DNA of 10,832 bases from UBA8110 sp964597275 (GTDB lineage: Bacteria > SAR324 > NAC60-12). Position numbers and translations under genes: made by a program. The notes beneath the pieces were generated by a model. The model saw nothing but the letters and a program-made list of their open reading frames with translations, was not told the DNA's origin and did no database searches. Positions within the stretch are counted from its first letter, which is position 1, and every line of letters begins with the position of its first letter. The stretch is taken from the NCBI GenBank assembly GCA_964597275.1, contig CAZQXS010000125.1:1-10832 (forward strand). Reading direction: 5' to 3'. Shown here piece after piece: positions 6,077-10,832 of the stretch.

Positions 6077-8122
6077 TCAGTTCAACACTTCCTCGGCAGC
6101 AGCTTCAGCCACCGACCGATTTTCAAGGTCCATCGCCTCACAAACGTAGTCAATCAGGTCGCGGACCACCATTTCGTCCTCGTGTCCGGAGGTTTTCACG
6201 GCATCGGAGTACATGCTCATGTCCTTGGGACAGGCCACGGTGAAGTGATCCACCCGGACCCCAAGCGCCTCCTCAATTCGGTTTTCGCTGGGGCGCTGCT
6301 GCATGTCCTCATGCTCCTTCTTCCAGACTTGGCCGCCACCGGCTCCGCAACAGAAGGAGTTACTGCGGTTGCGCGGCATTTCCACCAGTTCCACCCCGCA
6401 GCGCTGCATGACTTCACGAGGATCGTCAAACACGCCGTTGTAGCGTCCCAAGTAGCAGGGATCGTGGTAGGTCGCCCGGAGGTTGAGCGGCTTCCTGACC
6501 TCGATTCTGCCATCCCGGAGCAGTTCCAGCAGAAGCGTGGAGTAGTGCTTCACCCGATAGTTTCCTCCCCGCGAAGGGTACTCGTTGCGCAGGGCGTTGA
6601 AGGTGTGGGGGTCGGTGGTGAGGATTTGCTCAAATTCGCACTCTTCGAGCAGCTTGATGTTGTCCTCGGCAAGGGCGTCGAACAGCCCTTCCTCGCCAAC
6701 GCGGCGGGCATCGTTTCCGGCGGATTTCTCGCCCTTCATCACGATTCCGAAATCCACCCCGGCGGCGTTCAGCACACGGGCGACCTTGCGGGTGGTTTCC
6801 ACGCAGTTCTGGTTGAAGGAGGCGAAATCGCCAACGTACCACAAATACTCCACGGGTTCCTTGCTGGCGTCCTTGATCGGGAAGTCCAGTTCCTTCGTCC
6901 AGCGGGTGCGCTTGCGGGCGGACTCTCCAAAGGAGTTGCCCTGCTCGTCCAGACTGCGCAACGCCTCGGCCAGTTCGTCCGGCATCTGTGCGTTGAAGAC
7001 CTGCCGCCTGCGGATTTCCAGAATGTCCAGCATCGGCTCGTTGCCCACCGGACAAACCTCCACACACGCCATGCAGGTGGTGCAGGACCAAACCGCGTCC
7101 TCAGAAATCACCGTGTCCAGCAGCGGGGCGGGCGTGGTTCCGGAGGCAAGGTCGCGGGAGTTCTGGTTGAGGTAGTAGCGCTTGTTGATCTCCAGCGCGG
7201 AAGGACTCAGGGGAGTCCCGGAGTTGTGTGCCGGACAGACCTCGTGGCAGCGCGTGCACATGATGCACGCATAAGAATCCAGCACCTGCTTCCACGGCAA
7301 ATCCGTCAGCGTCTCGGCTCCCGGATTGGCGGCATCCGGCGGCGGGGTCATGTGGCCCTGCGGTTCCCGGTTTTCAAAGGCGAGGTTCAGCGGGGCAATC
7401 ATCAGGTGGATGTGCTTGCTGCGCGGAAAGTAGGGCAGGAACAACACGATCAGCCCCATCGCCAGCCACCAAGTGACGTGGATCCCAACTTCCAGCCCGG
7501 ACCACCCGTAAAACAGCGGAGCCAGCAAACTGGCGGTCGGTAGCGACCATTCCGCCTGTTGCCGCTCCGCAAGGTGGAAGGCGGTTCCCAACCAGCGCGA
7601 CCCCACATGCAGGATGATGAAAATGCCCACCACCAGCGAATCCTTGCGGATGCCCCCGGATTGCACCGCCGGATTCAACAGCACGTTCTGGTTGAACTCA
7701 AACACCTTGGGCTTGCCCACAAAACGGCGGATCAGGAAATAGACAATCCCAACCAGCACCAACACGCTGAACAAATCCGAAAACAGATTGAAGGCCAACG
7801 CCACCGGATTCGCGCTGCCAATCGTCGTCCAGCCCTCGACGTAGGCTTCCAGCACGTCATTGACGTTGACGAGCAGATAGAAGCTGAAGCCGAAGAAAAT
7901 GAAGGCGTGGAAAAAGCTGGCCACCGGACGCGCCTTGAAGAGCGGCTTTTGCAGCCCCACGTCAATGAGCGCCTTGAGCAGGCGCTGCGGAAAATCATCC
8001 GTCCGGGCGGCAGGCTGTCCTGCCCGCACCACCGTGGCGATGCGGCGGAAGCCCTGTGCGGCCAGTGTCCCGCAAATCAGGACCAGCAACAGAAAGACGA
8101 GTTGTTCTGCCGAACTAAGCAT
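6077..8122 (-). CDS. EtfD-like membrane Fe-S oxidoreductase (ETF:quinone type, HdrD-related)
   Basis: This 681-residue protein has an N-terminal membrane domain (hydrophobic segments near 7-24, 68-88, 113-131, 161-175 and 212-231; NarI-like, probably heme b/quinone-binding). Two 4Fe-4S motifs follow: C286, C289, C292, C296 and C347, C350, C353, C357. Two CCG (HdrD/GlpC-type) domains come next. The second is intact: C556, C591-C592 in SFCCGAGGG, and C631 in VACPKD. The first has lost its usual cysteines: YVGD (432) for VGC, EKSAG (467) for EKCTG, and TDPH (504) for TCPH. Family members take electrons from reduced ETF and pass them to quinone. It follows etfA by 23 nt with only a weak ribosome site. 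DgcB-type proteins of N-methylglycine catabolism share this architecture and are an alternative assignment. Confidence 0.87.
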   Translation of the reverse strand: MLSSAEQLVFLLLVLICGTLAAQGFRRIATVVRAGQPAARTDDFPQRLLKALIDVGLQKPLFKARPVASFFHAFIFFGFSFYLLVNVNDVLEAYVEGWTTIGSANPVALAFNLFSDLFSVLVLVGIVYFLIRRFVGKPKVFEFNQNVLLNPAVQSGGIRKDSLVVGIFIILHVGSRWLGTAFHLAERQQAEWSLPTASLLAPLFYGWSGLEVGIHVTWWLAMGLIVLFLPYFPRSKHIHLMIAPLNLAFENREPQGHMTPPPDAANPGAETLTDLPWKQVLDSYACIMCTRCHEVCPAHNSGTPLSPSALEINKRYYLNQNSRDLASGTTPAPLLDTVISEDAVWSCTTCMACVEVCPVGNEPMLDILEIRRRQVFNAQMPDELAEALRSLDEQGNSFGESARKRTRWTKELDFPIKDASKEPVEYLWYVGDFASFNQNCVETTRKVARVLNAAGVDFGIVMKGEKSAGNDARRVGEEGLFDALAEDNIKLLEECEFEQILTTDPHTFNALRNEYPSRGGNYRVKHYSTLLLELLRDGRIEVRKPLNLRATYHDPCYLGRYNGVFDDPREVMQRCGVELVEMPRNRSNSFCCGAGGGQVWKKEHEDMQQRPSENRIEEALGVRVDHFTVACPKDMSMYSDAVKTSGHEDEMVVRDLIDYVCEAMDLENRSVAEAAAEEVLN

Positions 8123-8145
8123 GAGTGTCTCGTGTTCCGGAAACG

Positions 8146-9081
8146 TTAGCCGAGGCTTTCCGTGAGTTCCTCACAGATGTCGAACAAGTCCTCGGTCATG
8201 CCGTAGTGCGCCACATCGAAGATGGGGGCGTGCTTGTCCGTATTGATGGCAATGATCGTGGACGAACTCTTCATCCCCTCCAAGTGTTCGGGCGCACCAG
8301 AAATCCCCAGCGCAATGTACACCTTCGGAGTCACCTTGAGTCCGGATTTCCCGACTTGGCAGGACTTAGGCATCCAGCCTGCGTCCACAATCGGGCGCGA
8401 GCAGGCGATGTCGGCGTTGAGGGTTTCGGCCAGTTCTTGCGCAACCTCGATGTCGTCCTTGCTGCCAATGCCCCGACCCACGGCCACGAGGATGTCGCTT
8501 TGGGTGATGTCCACGTCGGCGGCTTCCGGCTCGATCAATTGCTGGAACTGCACCCGCCCGGAGCCGAACTCTCCGGCCACTTCCTCCACGGCAGGCGAGC
8601 CGTCGCCTCGTCCTGCATCGGCGCTGAAGGCCCCGGCGAGGACCAACGCCACCGCCGTGGCGGCTTGCGTCGTCGTGTTCATCTTGCCGCCGTACATTTG
8701 GCTGGTCAGGGCATAGCCGCCGCCCTCGGACTCGATTCCGGAGCAGTACGCGACCACGGGCAAATTCAGGGCGGTACCCACCACCGGGCCGATGTCCATG
8801 CCCATCGAAGTCGAACCCACCAACACCAGCGAAGGCGATTCAGACTGCACCACTGCCTTGGCGGCGGCGGCGTAGGCTTCCGGGTTGAAATCGTCGCCAG
8901 CCCCAACACTGACCACGCGGTCAGCCGCCCCAAGCTCTGCCGCCTTGTTCTTCATCGCTCCATACACCAGCGCGGAGCAGCGTCCGCCGTTGGCGAGTTC
9001 TTTGGCCTTGCCCAGCATCTCGAAGGTGATGTCCTGAAACTCGCCCTGCATGTGTTCGGTGATCACCAATACGTCACCCAT
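8146..9081 (-). CDS. etfA: Electron transfer flavoprotein, alpha subunit
   Basis: This 311-residue cytoplasmic protein has the ETF alpha two-domain layout. The N-terminal part (1-150) resembles the beta-subunit fold (LVITEH at 5-10, LVLVGSTSMGMDIGP near 86-99). The C-terminal FAD domain (about 190-311) shows VGRGIGS 201-207, SRPIVDAGW 228-236, QVGKSG 242-247, YIALGISGAPEH 255-266, AIN 278-280 and APIFDVAHYG 285-294, matching the family FAD-binding series. The stretch usually written GISGAIQH is GISGAPEH here. With EtfB it shuttles electrons from flavin dehydrogenases to a membrane oxidoreductase. It starts 35 nt after etfB with an AGGA ribosome site, and the EtfD-like gene follows by 23 nt. 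Confidence 0.95.
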   Translation of the reverse strand: MGDVLVITEHMQGEFQDITFEMLGKAKELANGGRCSALVYGAMKNKAAELGAADRVVSVGAGDDFNPEAYAAAAKAVVQSESPSLVLVGSTSMGMDIGPVVGTALNLPVVAYCSGIESEGGGYALTSQMYGGKMNTTTQAATAVALVLAGAFSADAGRGDGSPAVEEVAGEFGSGRVQFQQLIEPEAADVDITQSDILVAVGRGIGSKDDIEVAQELAETLNADIACSRPIVDAGWMPKSCQVGKSGLKVTPKVYIALGISGAPEHLEGMKSSSTIIAINTDKHAPIFDVAHYGMTEDLFDICEELTESLG

Positions 9082-9116
9082 GATTCTCTTTCCTGTCTGT
9101 GATTTTGGAATGTGGC

Positions 9117-9860
9117 TCAGGCCACGCCTTTTTCCTGAAGCACCTCGATGAGGTCTTCCACCGAGCCGAGCATTTTTGCGCCGGAGCCTTTTTCCGGGGG
9201 GGACATCGCGCTCACCTCGCTGCCCGCTCCGTCGCCAAGCGATGCGATGGCGACCTCTTCAATCGAAGCCGACTGCTGAATCTGTCGGACCTTGCTGACG
9301 GGCGCGTAGCGCGGAGTTTGACGAGCCGCCTGAATGCCCAGCACGGCGGGCAGTTGCACGGCGAATTCTCCGGTCAAGCCGCCGAAGTATTCCTTGTGGA
9401 CTGAGGCATTGCCACCCTGAATCTCCACCCGTGTGACCACGCTCACACAAGGCACGTCAAGCAGGGTGGAAAGGATCGGCCCCATTTGGCCGTCGCGGTC
9501 GTCCACCGACTGCACTCCGGTCAGAATCAGGTCGTAGTCGCCGCCGAGAACTCCGGCAAAGGCTTGCGCGAACTGATGGCTGTCGGAAGGCTCCCCGCCC
9601 GTGAGCTTGACCACTCGGTCGGCTCCCTTGGCCATGGCACTGAAGAGCATCTTGTCGGTGTCCTCTCCGTCCACCGCGATGGCGACCACCTCGTCGACCT
9701 GCCCCGCTTCCTTGAGGCAGACTGCTTCCTCCAGCGCGTGTTCGTCGTATTCGTTGAGCCGAAACTTCAGGTACTCCGTGTCGAGTGCTTTTCCGGAGTC
9801 ATCCACCTCCAGTTCTTCCGAAAGGTCCGGAACCTGTTTCAGGGCCACGGCAATTTTCAT
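9117..9860 (-). CDS. etfB: Electron transfer flavoprotein, beta subunit
   Basis: This 247-residue protein starts MKIAVALKQVPD, the standard EtfB beginning. It has NEYDEHALEEAVCLKE (36-51, the 'NP.DE.A.EEA..LKE' element), DLILTGVQSVDDRDGQMGP (110-128, the nucleotide-binding loop) and a C-terminal QLPAVLGIQAARQTPRYAP segment (169-187). It binds AMP, or a second FAD in bifurcating forms; I cannot tell which from sequence alone, and no FixC/FixX-type partner is visible. Start 9860 is chosen over 9911 because AAGGAG lies five bases before it and the upstream residues derive from a palindromic repeat. A 93-nt gap separates it from the Rieske gene. Confidence 0.95.
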   Translation of the reverse strand: MKIAVALKQVPDLSEELEVDDSGKALDTEYLKFRLNEYDEHALEEAVCLKEAGQVDEVVAIAVDGEDTDKMLFSAMAKGADRVVKLTGGEPSDSHQFAQAFAGVLGGDYDLILTGVQSVDDRDGQMGPILSTLLDVPCVSVVTRVEIQGGNASVHKEYFGGLTGEFAVQLPAVLGIQAARQTPRYAPVSKVRQIQQSASIEEVAIASLGDGAGSEVSAMSPPEKGSGAKMLGSVEDLIEVLQEKGVA

Positions 9861-9897
9861 CGTTCTCCTTGCATCAATTCTTGTGAAACGGTAAATG

Positions 9898-9924
9898 CGA
9901 TTCGCGGGCATAGCCCGCTCCTAC
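9898..9924. repeat. REP-like palindromic repeat between the Rieske gene and etfB
   Basis: GCGGGC at 9904-9909 and GCCCGC at 9913-9918 form a 6-bp stem with a 3-nt loop, flanked by CTCCTACAAA. Read on the minus strand it is TTTGTAGGAGCGGGC followed by TATGCCCGCGAA, the form of repetitive extragenic palindromes known from Pseudomonas and xanthomonads. Such repeats often sit between genes of an operon and affect mRNA stability. It is the best taxonomic hint here, though such repeats also occur elsewhere. Confidence 0.65.
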
Positions 9925-9953
9925 AAACCAAGGGTTTGGGTGAGATAAAACGC

Positions 9954-10631
9954 TCAGGCGTCCTGTTCGATCTCCACCCAGAGTTCCTCGTTTTCTGCAA
10001 ACGCCGGATAGGTTTTCAGGGGGTAGTCCGCCGGGCCACGCAGGCGTTCGCCTGAACAGACCTGAAAGCGGCTTCCGTGTTCCGGGCAGGTGACGACTCC
10101 GGCCTCTGCGTCAAACTCCCCATCGGCCAGCGAAAACCCCGCATGGGGGCAAACGTCCCGAACCGCACAGAGCCGACCACCCGTGCGAAACACTGCAATC
10201 GGATCCTCCGGAGAGTCCGGCAGGCGACCCACCAATCCATCTCCCGGATTGATCACGGGCTTGGCCTGCAAGCGCAGCTTCTGCTTCGTCAGCGTTTGGC
10301 CCTGTTTCAGCCCCTTCAGTTTTTCCCGCAACAACCGGGGCAAGGCACCGTGGTTGGCCACCAAGTCCGCTCCTGCGCTTTCGGCGGCGATCCAGCGTTC
10401 GCGGTCCAGTTCCCGAACCGACAGGGCCACGAAGCACTGCGGCCAGCGCGATTTCCACTCCGCTACCCGCTGGAGCGTGTCTGGATGCTCCAGTTCGGCG
10501 ACAATCAGGCGCGGTTCCGGCCCCTCGTCCGGTGGCAGTGTATCTTCAAACGCAAGGCCCAACAGCCCCGCCTGACGGTGCAGGTGCTTGCGGAGGATGG
10601 GGCTTTCAACCAGCCGAACCAGCACGGGCAC
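9954..10631 (-). CDS. Rieske [2Fe-2S] protein with a receiver-like N-terminal domain
   Basis: This 225-residue protein with no signal or membrane segment ends in a Rieske ferredoxin domain (about 122-222): box I CPHAG with C161 and H163, box II CPEHGS with C182 and H185, then GERLRGPADYPLKTYP. This resembles soluble NirD/dioxygenase-ferredoxin Rieske proteins that lack the disulfide of the bc1 type. Residues 1-110 are extra. They include strand-like PRLIVAELEH, helix-strand QRVAEWKSRWPQCFVALSV and ESAGADLVANHG...LLREKL, a pattern like the end of a CheY receiver (AGAD then a loop), but I see no clear acidic phosphorylation pocket. A GTG start directly follows the TAA of the upstream gene (TAAGTG), with GGGAGG 13 nt before it. 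It is likely an electron carrier working with the adjacent ETF and Fe-S proteins; its partner is not established. Confidence 0.82.
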   Translation of the reverse strand: MPVLVRLVESPILRKHLHRQAGLLGLAFEDTLPPDEGPEPRLIVAELEHPDTLQRVAEWKSRWPQCFVALSVRELDRERWIAAESAGADLVANHGALPRLLREKLKGLKQGQTLTKQKLRLQAKPVINPGDGLVGRLPDSPEDPIAVFRTGGRLCAVRDVCPHAGFSLADGEFDAEAGVVTCPEHGSRFQVCSGERLRGPADYPLKTYPAFAENEELWVEIEQDA

Positions 10632-10832
10632 TTATTCCGACGCGCCTCCCATGCAGTGGTCGAGGATTTCCGCAATGTCCCGGACCTCCAGTTGCCCTTC
10701 GTGGTTGGTGGACTTGACCGCGTCCTCAAAGCGCGAAACCTCGTAAGGGCAGCAGACCACCAGCACTTCCGCTCCAAGTTCCACCGCTTCCCGGACCCGA
10801 TTTTCCGAAAGCCGCTCGCTGGTGTGATCCGC
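10632..10832 (-). CDS. C-terminal fragment of a CCG-domain Fe-S oxidoreductase (HdrD/GlpC type), partial
   Basis: The 66 codons before the TAA at 10632-10634 run off the window edge; the start is not present. They read from ADHTSERLSENRVREAVELG through EVLVVCCPYEVSRFEDAVKS to LEVRDIAEILDHCMGGASE. The 'R..EA...GAEVL...CP....FEDAVK......VRDIAE.L' pattern is the usual end of a CCG domain in HdrB/HdrD, GlpC and EtfD-like proteins. The same segment of the EtfD-like protein in this window (VACPKDMSMYSDAVKTSGH...MVVRDLIDYV) is clearly alike. The cysteine before the proline is present and doubled (CCP). The gene is contiguous with the Rieske gene. It probably encodes a second Fe-S oxidoreductase subunit of the ETF module; full architecture is unknown. 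Confidence 0.75.
   Translation of the reverse strand, partial: ADHTSERLSENRVREAVELGAEVLVVCCPYEVSRFEDAVKSTNHEGQLEVRDIAEILDHCMGGASE

Noticed and set aside
5828..7543. 571-codon plus-strand open frame opposite the permease and EtfD-like genes
   Set aside because: It lies antisense to two well-recognised proteins, has no recognisable motif and a histidine/arginine/glycine-rich composition typical of the opposite strand of GC-rich coding DNA.
8125..9102. 325-codon plus-strand open frame opposite etfA
   Set aside because: It mirrors etfA almost exactly and is rich in His/Arg/Gly/Leu with no family features.
1..10832. tRNA, rRNA, CRISPR array, transposase or integrase
   Set aside because: No cloverleaf, rRNA segment, regularly spaced repeat or recombinase motif was seen on either strand; the short palindromes are not paired with a mobile gene here.
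867..10832. Complete Sox system including SoxXA and SoxCD
   Set aside because: No gene with SoxA or SoxX heme patterns, or with SoxC molybdopterin or SoxD features, is present; only SoxY, SoxB and SoxZ can be supported.

Overview
The window is a block of genes that all read on the minus strand (right to left in these coordinates). It combines a thiosulfate-oxidation (Sox) core with an electron-transfer-flavoprotein (ETF) module. Exported Sox proteins, a Tat signal, a lipoprotein and a c-type cytochrome indicate a Gram-negative sulfur oxidiser with a periplasm. The DNA looks moderately GC-rich, with long antisense shadow ORFs. Two short palindromic repeats (near 4-47 and 9898-9924) resemble those scattered through proteobacterial genomes; the second has the 'GTAGGAGCGGGC...GCCCGC' form known from Pseudomonas and xanthomonads. 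This leans towards Gammaproteobacteria, but the Sox proteins look divergent and I do not assign a taxon.

Layout in transcription order. (1) 10832-9954: the C-terminus of a CCG-type Fe-S oxidoreductase running off the window edge, followed without a gap by a Rieske [2Fe-2S] protein with an unusual N-terminal extension. (2) 9860-6077: etfB, etfA and a large membrane Fe-S oxidoreductase of the EtfD/HdrD type. (3) 6052-4877: a YeeE/YedE-family sulfur-compound permease starting 24 nt after the EtfD-like gene, so probably in the same transcript. (4) 4876-4684: a non-coding gap with a terminator-like hairpin, a weak promoter candidate and an inverted repeat. (5) 4683-118: a beta-propeller lipoprotein, soxY, soxB, soxZ and a monoheme cytochrome c with an extra N-terminal domain, mostly tightly spaced. 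(6) 117-1: two hairpins downstream of the last gene.

How the parts may work together (inference): the permease imports or exports thiosulfate or a related sulfur species. SoxYZ carries the sulfur substrate on the SoxY C-terminal cysteine and SoxB hydrolyses off sulfate. The cytochrome accepts or relays periplasmic electrons. In the cytoplasm, ETF collects electrons from an unseen flavin dehydrogenase and passes them through the EtfD-like protein to the quinone pool. The shared transcript of permease and ETF genes, next to a Sox core, is the most interesting feature. Other points of note are the soxY-soxB-soxZ order with soxB splitting the SoxYZ pair, a SoxY that ends exactly at its substrate-carrying cysteine, an EtfD-like protein that has lost the cysteines of its first CCG domain, and the receiver-like/Rieske fusion. 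SoxXA and SoxCD are not in the window.
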